Positions 23,850 through 33,118 are shown, counted from the first letter of the stretch. The stretch: DNA of 59,529 nt from Planctomycetota bacterium (GCA_028281765.1 JANQJF010000069.1:1-59529); one strand, 5' to 3'. The notes: generated from the letters alone by a model not told the origin. Numbers and translations: made by a program.

Positions 23850-25310
23850 GTGGCGGACCAGACCCGAGTCGCGTCGACGATCGGTGCACTCGCACTCGTG
23901 GCGGGTTGCGTCTCCACGCCGCCGCAGAAACCCGTGTGGGTGAACCCGCGGACCGAGGTCGAGACGTTCGACTCGGCCGGGCGCCCGACCGACGGCACGG
24001 TCCTGCCCCCGGCGTCGCCGTGGCGGCTCCAGCCGGTCGACGAGGAGGCTGCGCGCGCGTTGGATCCCGTGCAGGATCCCGAGGCGCAGGACCCCGCGCA
24101 GGACCCGGACGCGGAGGCGCAGCGGCGCCACCGCGAAGCGATGATTCGGGCGACGTTCGGGGATGCCGTGACGTTCAACTCCGACGGCAGCGTGACGAAG
24201 CTCTACCCGGTCACGATCAATGCCGGCAAGGTGTTCCTGAGCCTCGCCCGCCCTTGGGACGCGGGGGACCAGCGCAAGTTGGACGTCGCGGACGGCGGCA
24301 CGGCTCAGTTCGGCGGCGAGAAGACCGGGTCGGTGCTCGACCGGATGCTCGGCGCCGACCACACGATCGACGTCGTTTACATGCCGGACTTCATCGGCGC
24401 TCCGAACATGTCGGTGCCGGCGAAGCCCAAGGACGTCGCGCGTCCCGAGGGGCAACCGGTGGTCGGTGCGCTGATCATCGTGACCTCGAAACCGTCGAGC
24501 CTCGCGGCGTTCGAGCGGGCCGTCGACCTGTTCTACACGAACATCCCGCAGATCGAGATCGAGGTGAAGGTCGTCGAGTATGCGACGACGGATACGCTCA
24601 ACTTCGGGATCGACCCCCCGGGGGCCGCCGACGATCCGCAGCCGTCGCTGACCAACTTGTCCTCGGGCAAGCTCATCGACACGATCACGGCGGACTTCCC
24701 GATCACCGCGCCGTTCGTCGGCACGTCGAGCGTCAGCGACGTCGGCCTGATCCAGCTCGGCGGCATCCATGACAGCTGGGAGCTCGACGCGACCCTGCAG
24801 GCGCTCGAGACAAACGCCAAGGTCGACATCGTGAGCCAGCCGAAGCTCGTCGTCATGAACGGGGGGCGGGCCACGGTTCGGACCGTGACGTCGGTGCCGT
24901 TTCCGCAGGCCCGCATCAGCACGGCCGGGAACGTCATCGAGAGTGGCATCAGCTTCAAGGAGACCGGGATCCAGCTGACGATCCAGCCCGAGGTCGCCGG
25001 CACGGACACCATCACCCTGCTGGTCCACGCGAACATCGCCGCGATCACGAGCTTCGCGGGCACCGAGCCGATCCCCACGCCGATCATCTCGAGCCGCGAG
25101 GCGTCGACCTCGGTCCACCTGCGGGAGGGCGAGGCCATGGTCGTCGGGGGCCTCGTCACGAACCAGGTCATCGAGTCCGAATCCAAGATCCCGCTGCTCG
25201 GCGACATCCCGATTCTGGGCTATCTGTTCCGGAACACGTCGACCCAGAATTCGAAGACGACCCTGCAATTCCACATCACGCCGACGATCGTCCGGTCCTC
25301 CGGCGGCTGA
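23850..25310 (+). CDS. Secretin-domain lipoprotein (GspD/PilQ-like)
   Basis: Starting at GTG 23850 (ATG 23799 is in frame but adds a long basic N-terminus) gives 486 residues with lipobox LVAGC. The N-terminal part is variable and Asp/Glu/Pro-rich. Strand-helix segments of N-domain type follow (TVTINAGKVFLSL style; IIVTSKPSSLAAFERAVDLF). The secretin barrel signature is clear: NIPQIEIEVKVVEYA, VDIVSQPKLVVMNGGRATV, SVHLREGEAMVVGGLV and KIPLLGDIPILGYLFRN, ending in FHITPTIV. It would form a multimeric outer-membrane pore. It is shorter than typical GspD (about 600-700). No gspE, gspF or gspG lies nearby; a GspK-like gene is two genes downstream. Confidence 0.88.
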   Translation: MADQTRVASTIGALALVAGCVSTPPQKPVWVNPRTEVETFDSAGRPTDGTVLPPASPWRLQPVDEEAARALDPVQDPEAQDPAQDPDAEAQRRHREAMIRATFGDAVTFNSDGSVTKLYPVTINAGKVFLSLARPWDAGDQRKLDVADGGTAQFGGEKTGSVLDRMLGADHTIDVVYMPDFIGAPNMSVPAKPKDVARPEGQPVVGALIIVTSKPSSLAAFERAVDLFYTNIPQIEIEVKVVEYATTDTLNFGIDPPGAADDPQPSLTNLSSGKLIDTITADFPITAPFVGTSSVSDVGLIQLGGIHDSWELDATLQALETNAKVDIVSQPKLVVMNGGRATVRTVTSVPFPQARISTAGNVIESGISFKETGIQLTIQPEVAGTDTITLLVHANIAAITSFAGTEPIPTPIISSREASTSVHLREGEAMVVGGLVTNQVIESESKIPLLGDIPILGYLFRNTSTQNSKTTLQFHITPTIVRSSGG

Positions 25311-25356
25311 TCCCGGTATCATCGGCGCCGAATCCACCCCTCGGAGTTCGACCGCA

Positions 25357-26847
25357 ATGTATCGATCGATCCTCGCCTTCGCGATTTCCGCGGTGGCCGC
25401 GTCCGCGCAGGACTGTGGCGACTGCCAGAGCAACTGCCAGCCGGCGACGCCGGTGTCGGTGTCCGGCTGCACCCCCTCGATGGAAGGGGCGGATGGCCCG
25501 CTGACCGTCGCACACGCGCGCAAGGTCGCGTTCGAAGTGCGCGCCCACGTCTGCGCCTCGATCTCCAAGGTCGAGCTGCAGAACCACCTCGCGTTCGTTC
25601 GCGACGGCGACACGGCCGAGCTGCTCGCCGCGCGCATCCGCGAAGCGGACAGCCTCGACGACGCGACGATCGCGATCCTCGACGCGGCCGTCGATTCGGA
25701 GGATGAGGTCGAAGAGTCGTTCGAGTTCGCGCCGACGCTGTCGGCGACCGGGTTCTACGCCTCGACGAAGGGTAAGAAGGTCGCCGATGGCTTCGTGCCC
25801 TACGTGATCAACTCGCCGCTCTGGTCGGATGGCGCGCACAAGGATCGCTTCGTGCGCGTGCCAGCGGGCAAGAAGATCCGTTTCCGCGCCGACTCCGAGT
25901 GGGACTTCCCGGTCGGCACGACGTTCCTGCAGACCATGCACTTCGCCGGTGAGGAGAACGTCTTCACCGAGACGCGCGTGATCGTGCGCGGCAAGGACGA
26001 GCTGCACTTCGCGAGCTACGCGTGGGACGACGAGGCGGAAGACGCCGAGCTCGTCGACGAGTTCGGTGACGATCTCTACGCGAACCACGGTGACGTATCG
26101 CAGCTGTGGTCGATCGCAGCGCGCGAAGACTGCGCGAAGTGCCACAACCCCGCGGTCCAGGGGCGAACGCTCGGCGTCACGACGGCGCAGATGAACCGCA
26201 TCAGCACCGACGGCAAGACGAACCAGCTCGCGCTGTTTCAGAAGCTCGGTCTTCTCGACGGGGTTCCGGCCGACATTTCGACGCTGCCGAAGCGCACCGA
26301 CCCGACCGACCCGCACGCGTCGCTCGACGCGCGCGCTCGCAGCTACATCGCGACGAACTGCAGCTCGTGCCACCGTCCCGGCGGTCCGGGCAGCGGCACG
26401 CTGGACCTGCGTCTCGAGACCAAGCTCGAGCACACCGGACTGCTGAAGAGTGGCATCGTCTTCGCCGGCGAGCCGCGCTACTCGCGCATGATCCGCCGCA
26501 TGAATTCGATCGACTGGGATCGCATGCCGAGTCTCCTGTCGACGGTTCCGGACGAGGCGGGCATGAAGCTGCTCTCCGACTGGGTCCGCGAGATCGACCC
26601 GGGGCTCCGTCACCAGGACGCGCCGCCGCCTCCGCCGCCCGCGAAGATGGTCAAGGTCAGCGTGCAAGAGGAGTGCTGTCCGGACGTATGCTGCCCGCCC
26701 GGCTGCTGCGAAGGTGATGCCAAGGCGTCGACAGTGAGCGCCAAGCCGGCCACGAAGGCCGTTGCCGGCTGCTGCGCCGAAGGTGCCGCCAAGGACTGCT
26801 GCGAGCCCGGCGCGCCCTCCAAGCCGGCGCCCCCGCGTCACCACTGA
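25357..26847 (+). CDS. Diheme c-type cytochrome (SO2930-like) with Cys-rich tail
   Basis: A 496-residue periplasmic protein with signal peptide (YRSILAFAISAVAASAQ). The core matches the SO2930-type diheme family: FVPYVINSPLWSDGAHKDRF, KIRFRADSEWDFPVGTTF, then DCAKCHNP (first CxxCH, about residue 259) and NCSSCHRPGG (second CxxCH, about residue 335). The family's heme oxidoreductase role is not settled. Unusual extras are an N-terminal Cys cluster (CGDCQSNCQP) and a C-terminal region from about 430 with repeated Cys pairs (EECCPDVCCPPGCCEG, GCCAEG, DCCEPG) in Lys/Pro linkers. It sits between a secretin gene and a GspK-like gene. Confidence 0.83.
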   Translation: MYRSILAFAISAVAASAQDCGDCQSNCQPATPVSVSGCTPSMEGADGPLTVAHARKVAFEVRAHVCASISKVELQNHLAFVRDGDTAELLAARIREADSLDDATIAILDAAVDSEDEVEESFEFAPTLSATGFYASTKGKKVADGFVPYVINSPLWSDGAHKDRFVRVPAGKKIRFRADSEWDFPVGTTFLQTMHFAGEENVFTETRVIVRGKDELHFASYAWDDEAEDAELVDEFGDDLYANHGDVSQLWSIAAREDCAKCHNPAVQGRTLGVTTAQMNRISTDGKTNQLALFQKLGLLDGVPADISTLPKRTDPTDPHASLDARARSYIATNCSSCHRPGGPGSGTLDLRLETKLEHTGLLKSGIVFAGEPRYSRMIRRMNSIDWDRMPSLLSTVPDEAGMKLLSDWVREIDPGLRHQDAPPPPPPAKMVKVSVQEECCPDVCCPPGCCEGDAKASTVSAKPATKAVAGCCAEGAAKDCCEPGAPSKPAPPRHH

Positions 26848-26928
26848 GTGGCGCTGGCCGGCCAGAACTCACGCGGCCGCCCGGAAATACCCGAAAGAAG
26901 CGGAGAGCCGACTCGTCTGAACACGATC

Positions 26929-28536
26929 ATGCGCAATCCGAGCCTTCCGAGCCCCGCGCCTGCCCGCGCCCATGCCGGTGATTCCGAACGCGGAATCGCG
27001 TTGGTCATGGTCCTGATCTTCTCGATCCTGCTCTACGCGCTGGTGGCCGATCTCGTGACCACCGCGCGGACGGCGCGCCTGACCGGCGAGAACGACGTGC
27101 TGGTCGCGCGCATGGACAATCACATGGAGTACTGCCTGCGCGAGGTCGAGGAGTTGCTCCTGACCGACCTCGCCGCGGCGGCCGCCGCCGGCGACGAAGG
27201 GCTCGGCGGCGGTGGGGGTGCCGGCGGACTCGGCGGCCTCGCGGGTGGTGGCGGTGGCATTCCGGGTGGCGATCCGGGTGGGATTCCGGGCGAGGAAGGC
27301 GAGGGCGAGGCGGACCCGAGTGCGCAGTGCGACGGCAGTCGCGACGCGTGGTACGCCCCGACGGCCTACACCGACAACGAGGTCACCACCTATGTCTGGG
27401 TCGAGGACGAGTGCGGCAAGTTCAACCTGCTGACGCTCGTCAGTCCGGACCAGGAGTTCGCGGACGAGTCGCGCGAGCGCTTCGTCCGCCTGATCGACGT
27501 GCTGCGCGCGGAGACCGACTTCGACCTGACGCGTTCGGATGGCGAGATGATCGCCGACAACATCATGGACTGGATGCGGTCGCGCTCGCGCAGCGAAGAG
27601 ATGCCGCGCCCGCCCCTGAAGACCGACGTCGACAACGAGCGCTCGGACATCAGTCTGCCGCTTCACCTCGACGAGCTACTGCTGCTCCGCGGCATCGAAG
27701 AGGACCTGTTCTACGACAAGGTCCTCGACGGTCGGCTGATCTACGGCCTCGAGTCGGTGCTGACGATCTACACCTCGATGGCGTTCGATCCGGGCGATCC
27801 GAACGACCCGAACAACCAGCCGGGCGATGGAGATGGCGACGGCGATGCCGCGAACACCCCGCCGCCGACGCCCGGTGGGGCGCCCGGGGAGCCGCCGACG
27901 CAGCCCGACGGCGTCGGGATCAAGATCAACATCAACACGGCGCCGCGCCCGGTGCTCCGCTGCCTGTTCTCGGCGGCCGAGATGAGCGACATGGTCCTCG
28001 ACGCGATCCTCCGCTACCGCAACGAGGAGGAGGAGACCGAGGACCTCGCCGAAGTCGGCGCGGCCGACGACTACCTCGGCGTCGTCGATCAGGGCGAACA
28101 GGTCGAGCGTCAGGTGTTCACGAGTCTCGACACCCTCGACGACATCGAGGAGTTCGCGAACATGCCGAACCCGGACGTGAAGGATCGCCTGCGCGAACTG
28201 TGCGGCGTGAACTCCGACGTGTTCGCGATCCACATGGCGTCGCTGCAGAAGCGCAACGAGGAGAACCGCGTGTTCGTCGTCCGTCACCGCCGCTCGATCA
28301 TGAAGCGGATCGACGATGGCGAGGATGGCCTTCTGCATCCGCTGATCCTGCTGGAACAGCGTCACGGGCTGCGGGTGCAGGGGGTGGACTTCCCGGAAGA
28401 GGAGTTCGACGACACCTTCGCGATCAACGACACGATGGACATGTTCTCGCAGGAGGAGAAGGCTTGGAATCCGTTCCTGCTGGACTTCTATCTGCCGGAA
28501 GAGGAGCGGGAGCGGTTGTACAGCTACGGCCGCTGA
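26929..28536 (+). CDS. GspK-like minor pseudopilin
   Basis: ATG 26929 gives 535 residues with a prepilin-type leader: SERG then IALVMVLIFSILLYALVADL, so a type IV prepilin peptidase should cut after the Gly. The T2SS GspK plan is recognisable: ECGKFNLLTL, a helical segment IADNIMDWM, DELLLLRGI and IKININTAPRPVLRCLF. A Gly-rich insert (about residues 85-125) and a Gly/Asp/Pro insert near 300 interrupt it. GspK caps the pseudopilus tip in type II secretion. Only the secretin gene upstream could be a partner here. The stop codon lies in the 28527-28545 hairpin. The GTG at 26848 adds an unlikely leader. Confidence 0.83.
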   Translation: MRNPSLPSPAPARAHAGDSERGIALVMVLIFSILLYALVADLVTTARTARLTGENDVLVARMDNHMEYCLREVEELLLTDLAAAAAAGDEGLGGGGGAGGLGGLAGGGGGIPGGDPGGIPGEEGEGEADPSAQCDGSRDAWYAPTAYTDNEVTTYVWVEDECGKFNLLTLVSPDQEFADESRERFVRLIDVLRAETDFDLTRSDGEMIADNIMDWMRSRSRSEEMPRPPLKTDVDNERSDISLPLHLDELLLLRGIEEDLFYDKVLDGRLIYGLESVLTIYTSMAFDPGDPNDPNNQPGDGDGDGDAANTPPPTPGGAPGEPPTQPDGVGIKININTAPRPVLRCLFSAAEMSDMVLDAILRYRNEEEETEDLAEVGAADDYLGVVDQGEQVERQVFTSLDTLDDIEEFANMPNPDVKDRLRELCGVNSDVFAIHMASLQKRNEENRVFVVRHRRSIMKRIDDGEDGLLHPLILLEQRHGLRVQGVDFPEEEFDDTFAINDTMDMFSQEEKAWNPFLLDFYLPEEERERLYSYGR

Positions 28537-28545
28537 AAGCGGCCG
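28527..28545 (+). terminator. Hairpin at the GspK-like stop codon
   Basis: CGGCCGCT (28527-28534) pairs perfectly with AGCGGCCG (28538-28545) around a GAA loop; the TGA stop spans the stem-loop junction. No T tract follows. Confidence 0.5.
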
Positions 28546-28547
28546 TT

Positions 28548-28611
28548 ACTTGCCTAGCGCAGCGGCTGCCTTTGCCCAAGCGCGCGCAGCGCGCAGCTGC
28601 CGAAGCGAGCG
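28548..28611. repeat. Left arm of inverted repeat around the EEP gene
   Basis: ACTTGCCTAGCG... to ...AGCGAGCG. It matches the reverse complement of 29407-29469 at about 88 % by hand alignment. Internally it holds small palindromes such as GCGCGC-GCA-GCGCGC. Confidence 0.7.
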
Positions 28612-28655
28612 GTTGCCTCGCGGACGTCGACGACTCTCGCCCGTCGCTCGTCGTC

Positions 28656-29392
28656 ATGAGCTACAACATCCACTATGGCGTGGGGGCCGACGGGGCTCGC
28701 GATTTCGCGCGCATCGCGCGCGTCATCACCGACTCGAACCCCGACATCGTCGGACTCCAAGAGATCGGCAACGCGGCCATGGCGGAAGAGCTCGGCCGCC
28801 TGACGGGCATGCATCAGGTGTTCGGACCGTCGAAAGGGAGTGACAAAGGCTACGGCGACGCCGTGCTTTCCCGGTATCCGTTCACGTGGGTGGGCAATCA
28901 TCCGATTCCGTCGGCGAGCTCGAGTCGCTACCAGGCGATGGCCGTCGACATCGATGTCTCCGGCGTCTACGGCGACGGTGCGGTCGTGCGCCTGATCAAC
29001 ACGCACTTCGACTGGCTCGACACGCTGGGTTCGCAGGAGGCGCGGCTCGCGTCGATCGCCGTCATCGAGCGCGGGTTCGGTGGGGATGGGCCACGGGCTG
29101 CGATCTTGACCGGCGATCTGAATGCGACGCCGGGGGATGCGCCACTAGTTCGGCTACGGGGGCTGGGCTGGGTGGATGGGGAGGGGTTGGAGGGGGCGCC
29201 GACTTGGGAGGCGACCGAGCCGTCGAAGCGGATCGACTATGTGTTGGTGCGGCCGGGGAGGGCGTGGAGGTGTGGGAGACGCGGGTGTTGGACGAGCCGC
29301 TGGCGTCGGATCACCGGCCGGTGGTGATGGTGGTCGGGTTGGTGGGGGTGGCCAGAGGCGTCGGCGTTCGCGCGATCACGGCGAACCCTTAG
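28656..29392 (+). pseudogene. Endonuclease/exonuclease/phosphatase family protein, frameshifted
   Basis: A DNase I-like metal-dependent hydrolase of about 245 residues. From ATG 28656 the frame gives SYNIHYGVG, NPDIVGLQEIG (catalytic Glu), INTHFDWL, LTGDLNATPGD (catalytic Asp-x-Asn) and KRIDYVLV. At 29255-29258 (GGGG) the sequence slips: the conserved final SDHRPVVMVV is in the next frame, ending at 29392, while the first frame stops at 29327. One more G would restore it. It may be a real pseudogene or an assembly error. The true start may be upstream, since LVVMSYN reads as an internal strand. It lies inside inverted repeats, and its last third is unusually G-rich. Confidence 0.75.
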
Positions 29393-29406
29393 GCGGTCGC
29401 TCGCTG

Positions 29407-29469
29407 CGCTCGCTCAGGCAGCTGCGCGCTGTGCGCGCTTAGGCAAAGGCCGCGCTTCGCTAGGCAAGT
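29407..29469. repeat. Right arm of inverted repeat around the EEP gene
   Basis: Reverse complement of the left arm at 28548-28611, with a few mismatches. To its right the same style continues to 29488: short palindromic blocks separated by YTAGGC (for example GGCGCGCTTCGCGCGGCGC then TAGGCGCC). Four such modules can be counted between 29390 and 29495. Confidence 0.7.
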
Positions 29470-29488
29470 GGGCGCGCTTCGCGCGGCG

Positions 29489-30652
29489 CTAGGCGCCCTC
29501 GATCGTCTCGCGGAAACGCTCGAACAGATACAGCGAATCGTGCGGGCCCGGCGCCGCCTCCGGGTGGTGCTGCACCGAGAACACCGGCAGCTCCTTGTGC
29601 CGCAGCCCCTCGACGGTCTGGTCGTTGAGGTTGATGTGGCTCACCTCGACCGCGTCCGGCAGCTTCTCCGGGTCGACGGCGAACGAGTGGTTCTGCGAGG
29701 TGATCTCGACGACTTCGGTCGTGAGGTCCATGACGGGTTGGTTGCCGCCGTGGTGGCCGAACTTCATCTTGAAGGTCTTGGCGCCGAAGACCTGGGCGAG
29801 GATCTGGTGGCCGAGGCAGATGCCGAAGACCGGCACCTTCTCGACGAGCTTCTTCGCGTTGCCGACCGCGTAGTCGAGGATCGCGGGGTCGCCCGGTCCG
29901 TTGCTGAGGAAGATCCCGTCCGGCTTGTGCTCGAGCGCTTCCTCGGCGGAGGTGTCGGCCGGGACCACGGTGACGTCGAAGCCGTGCACGCTCAGCGAGC
30001 GCATGATGTTGCGCTTCGCGCCGAAGTCGTAGGCGACGAGCTTGAGCGGCTTGCGCTCTTCGAAGGGGCCGTATCCCGGGCGGCCGGGGAACGCGTTCTC
30101 GGGGGAGAACTCCGACTCGTAGCCCTTGGTCCAATGCTCGACGCGCTTGGTCGTGACGGCCATCACGTGGTCCTCGTCACTGACTGACGGCGAGTCCTTG
30201 ACGCGCTGGACGAGTTCTTCGTCCGGCGTGTCCATGTCCTCGGTCAGCAGCACCCGAAGCGCGCCGGCCGAGCGGACGCGGCGCACGATCATGCGGGTGT
30301 CGACGTGCTCGATCCCGGGGATGTTGTGCTGCTTGAGGTAGTCGCTGAGCTCGCCGCCGGAGCGGAAGTTGCTCGCGCGGCCACACGCTTCGCGCACGAT
30401 GAAGCCGGAGAGCCAGACCTGGGTCGACTCCTCGTCTTCGCTGTTGACGCCGTAGTTGCCGATGTGCGGCTGGGTCAGCAGCACGGTTTGGCCACGGTAG
30501 GAGGGGTCCGTGAGGATCTCCTGGTAGCCGGTGATCGACGTGTTGAAGACGAGCTCTCCGACCGTCTCGGTCGGGGCGCCGAACGAGCGGCCGCGGCACA
30601 CAGTGCCGTCTTCGAGAACGAGGCGAGACTTCTTGCGATCGGTGCGATTCAC
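29489..30652 (-). CDS. carA: Carbamoyl-phosphate synthase small subunit
   Basis: CarA supplies ammonia from glutamine to carbamoyl-phosphate synthase for arginine and pyrimidine synthesis. GTG 30652 gives 387 residues, close to the family norm; the longer frame runs into tsaD. The N-terminal small domain has LEDGTVCRG and FNTSITGYQEILTDPSY. The class I amidotransferase domain has FLSNGPGDP, the nucleophile in FGICLGHQILA, HHGGNQPV, SQNHSFAV and the HHPEAAPGPHDS triad region. It is third in a minus-strand series with the tail-specific protease and tsaD. carB is not in the window. Confidence 0.97.
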   Translation of the reverse strand: MNRTDRKKSRLVLEDGTVCRGRSFGAPTETVGELVFNTSITGYQEILTDPSYRGQTVLLTQPHIGNYGVNSEDEESTQVWLSGFIVREACGRASNFRSGGELSDYLKQHNIPGIEHVDTRMIVRRVRSAGALRVLLTEDMDTPDEELVQRVKDSPSVSDEDHVMAVTTKRVEHWTKGYESEFSPENAFPGRPGYGPFEERKPLKLVAYDFGAKRNIMRSLSVHGFDVTVVPADTSAEEALEHKPDGIFLSNGPGDPAILDYAVGNAKKLVEKVPVFGICLGHQILAQVFGAKTFKMKFGHHGGNQPVMDLTTEVVEITSQNHSFAVDPEKLPDAVEVSHINLNDQTVEGLRHKELPVFSVQHHPEAAPGPHDSLYLFERFRETIEGA

Positions 30653-30714
30653 GGGCTTGCGGGCTCGGTTGGATCGGCGAGGAGGGTAGCGAGTCGCCGT
30701 GCGTGTGGCGAGCC

Positions 30715-31740
30715 CTATCGCCGGTTCCGGGCCGTCGCCACGGCGTCGAGGGTCAGGTCGACCGGGCCCTCGGCGTGCCACAGATGGGTCCCAAGTCCCG
30801 CGATCATCGCGCCGTTGTCCGTGCAGAGGTCCATCGGCGGGAATACTCGGTGCAGCGCACCGAGCACCGGGTCCGCAGTGATGAGTTCTCGCAGAAGCGT
30901 GTTCCGGGCGACGCCGCCGCCGATGGCGAGCGAGCGGGCCCCGATCCTCTCGGCGGCGCGGCGGAGCTTCTTGACCAGGGCTTCGATCACCGCCTGCTGG
31001 TAGGAGGCGGCCAGATCGGCAACTTCCCCGGCGTCGAGATCCGGCATCGGGCGCTCGAGGCCGTTGCCGCGCAGGTGGTAGAGCAGAGCGGTCTTGACCC
31101 CGCTGAACGAGAAGTCGAGCGAGTCACGCGACAGAGTCGAGCGGGGCAGCCGCACGGTCTTCGGGTTGCCGTCGAGGGCGGCCTTTTCGATCGACGGTCC
31201 GCCCGGGTAGGGGAGCCCGAGCAGCGCGGCGCCCTTGTCGAGCGCTTCGCCGGCAGCGTCGTCGATCGTCCGGCCGAGCAGTCGCGTGTCGCCCGGGGCG
31301 TCGATCTGGTAGAGCGCCGTGTGCCCGCCCGACGCGACGAGCGCGACGCTGGGTGTCGGCAGGTCCGGATCGGTCATGAACGCCGCGTGCAGGTGGGCCT
31401 GGACGTGGTCGACGCCGACCAGTGGCTTGTCGAAGAGCCAGCTGAGCGTCTTGGCGGCGGCGAGCCCGACGAGCAGGCATCCGATCATGCCCGGCCGGCT
31501 CGTGACGGCGATCGCGTCGAGCTCGTCCGGCGTCACGCCGGCGTCCTCGAGCGCGGCGTCGACGATCGGCAGGATGCGCGTCGTGTGCGAGCGGCTCGCG
31601 ATCTCGGGAACCACACCTCGGAATCGCTCGTGCAGATCGATCTGCGAGTGCAGGGCATTGCTGCGCACGCGCACGCCGTCCTCGACGACCGCGGCCGCGG
31701 TTTCGTCGCAGGACGACTCGATTCCGAGAACGAGGGTCAT
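30715..31740 (-). CDS. tsaD: tRNA N6-adenosine threonylcarbamoyltransferase TsaD
   Basis: TsaD transfers the threonylcarbamoyl group to A37 of tRNAs reading ANN codons, with TsaB and TsaE. The 341-residue length is normal. Family motifs: LGIESSCDETAAAVV at the N-terminus, AVTSRPGMIGCLLVGL, the metal-binding H-x3-H as HVQAH (most bacteria have HMEGH), SGGHTALY, and the C-terminal IGGGVARNTLLRE and DNGAMIAGLG. It is 10 bp from the end of the protease gene upstream and 62 bp from carA, so these three may form an operon. Confidence 0.97.
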   Translation of the reverse strand: MTLVLGIESSCDETAAAVVEDGVRVRSNALHSQIDLHERFRGVVPEIASRSHTTRILPIVDAALEDAGVTPDELDAIAVTSRPGMIGCLLVGLAAAKTLSWLFDKPLVGVDHVQAHLHAAFMTDPDLPTPSVALVASGGHTALYQIDAPGDTRLLGRTIDDAAGEALDKGAALLGLPYPGGPSIEKAALDGNPKTVRLPRSTLSRDSLDFSFSGVKTALLYHLRGNGLERPMPDLDAGEVADLAASYQQAVIEALVKKLRRAAERIGARSLAIGGGVARNTLLRELITADPVLGALHRVFPPMDLCTDNGAMIAGLGTHLWHAEGPVDLTLDAVATARNRR

Positions 31741-31750
31741 GCCCCGATCG

Positions 31751-33118
31751 TCAGCGATCGCGCGGGGGCTTGTCCACGTCTTCTGGGGCTTCGTCTTTCG
31801 GGGCTTCGTCCGCGCCGAGCAGGATCTCGAGCGCGGCGGCGATGCACGGGTCGTTCTTGCCGAGGGGGTCGGTGACTTCGAACTCCAGCTTCGCCGCGAG
31901 TGCGCGCTCGGCTTCGCGGTAGGCGCGTGGCGTTTCGTTGCGCGCGAGCAGGATGCGCGTGCGGCGTGAATCCTTCGACGTGAGCTTGACCATCCGATCG
32001 GGGTCGACGCCGCCGGGATCCTCGCCGTCGTCCCCGCGGCGCAGCGTCTTCGACAGGTTGCGCCCGTTTGGGGTGTAGTAGTGCGACGACGTCATCTTGA
32101 GTCGGAAGTCGCGACCTGGCCAGTGGTAGATCTGCTGCACGACACCTTTGCCGTAGCTGCGTTCGCCGACGAGCTGAGCTCTGCCGTGTTCTTGGAGCGC
32201 GGCCGAGAACACTTCTGCCGCGCTCGCCGAAGACCTGTCGATCAGGATGACCACCGGGGTGTCGGGAACCGTGCATTCGCTCGCCTTGGCGGCGTGCGTC
32301 TCGACGACTTCGTCGCCGCGCTTCTTCAGGCTGACGATCGTGCCCTTCTGCAAGAAGCGGTTGGACAGCGCGACGGCTTCCTCGAGCAGCCCGCCAGGGT
32401 TGCCGCGCATGTCGAGGATCAGGCCGCCGAGCGGCTGGCCCGCGAGTTCGCGAAGGTACTCGAGCTCGAGGTCGAACGACGACACCATGCCCTTCTGGAA
32501 CTCGGCGATGTGCAGGTAGCCGATGCGGTGCTGGGGGTCGACGAGCTGCGTCCACTTCACGGGCGGACGCCGGACCGGACCGCGCCGGACCTCGACGCCG
32601 ATCTCCTCGCCGTCACGCTCGAGCGTGACCTGGATCGGGCTGCCGCTCGGGCCGCGCAGCTTGTCGGCGGCGTTCTCGAACGCGATATCGCGGTCGCCAG
32701 CGATCGCGACGATGCGGTCCCCGACCTGGACGCCGGCGGCCTCCGCGGGGCCGCCCGGGAACGGCCACCGCACCGTCAGCGGATCACGATCGATGAGCAG
32801 CACGCCAATGCCGTCGTACGTGCCGGTGATCTCGTGGCCCTCGAACTCGCGGACCTTGCCGGGCGGCACGAAGCGCGAGTAGTCGTCGAGGCTCGAGACC
32901 ATGCCCTCGATCGCGCGGTACATCAGCTGCTCGGGGTCCCGGTCGAAGACGTAGTCTTCGAGGATGCGGTGGTGGACGAGACGCATGACCTCGAGCTGGT
33001 CGGCGGGCAGTGCCGGCCGACGGATCCACGCCGCGGCCGCGAACACGACCGCGACCAGCGTTGCCGAACACAACGCGATCGTGGCGAGCTTGAGTGCGGT
33101 TGTGTGATTTCGCGACAT
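31751..33118 (-). CDS. S41 family C-terminal processing peptidase
   Basis: A 455-residue tail-specific protease of the CtpA type. ATG 33118 begins a signal anchor (LATIALCSATLVAVVFAAAAW). After a linker there is a helix bundle (EDYVFDRDPEQLMYRAIEGM), then a PDZ domain (VGDRIVAIAGDRDIAFEN...GPSGSPIQVTLER) that binds substrate tails. The peptidase part carries ILDMRGNPGGLLEEAV, the catalytic Ser in DRSSASAAEVFSAAL and the general-base Lys in SYGKGVVQ. It acts in the periplasm on C-termini. It is close to tsaD (10 bp) and divergent from the sigma-54 regulator gene. Confidence 0.94.
   Translation of the reverse strand: MSRNHTTALKLATIALCSATLVAVVFAAAAWIRRPALPADQLEVMRLVHHRILEDYVFDRDPEQLMYRAIEGMVSSLDDYSRFVPPGKVREFEGHEITGTYDGIGVLLIDRDPLTVRWPFPGGPAEAAGVQVGDRIVAIAGDRDIAFENAADKLRGPSGSPIQVTLERDGEEIGVEVRRGPVRRPPVKWTQLVDPQHRIGYLHIAEFQKGMVSSFDLELEYLRELAGQPLGGLILDMRGNPGGLLEEAVALSNRFLQKGTIVSLKKRGDEVVETHAAKASECTVPDTPVVILIDRSSASAAEVFSAALQEHGRAQLVGERSYGKGVVQQIYHWPGRDFRLKMTSSHYYTPNGRNLSKTLRRGDDGEDPGGVDPDRMVKLTSKDSRRTRILLARNETPRAYREAERALAAKLEFEVTDPLGKNDPCIAAALEILLGADEAPKDEAPEDVDKPPRDR

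Noticed and set aside
29255..29258. Programmed ribosomal frameshift in the EEP gene
   Set aside because: No slippery heptamer of the X XXY YYZ type and no clear downstream pseudoknot; indel or decay is simpler.
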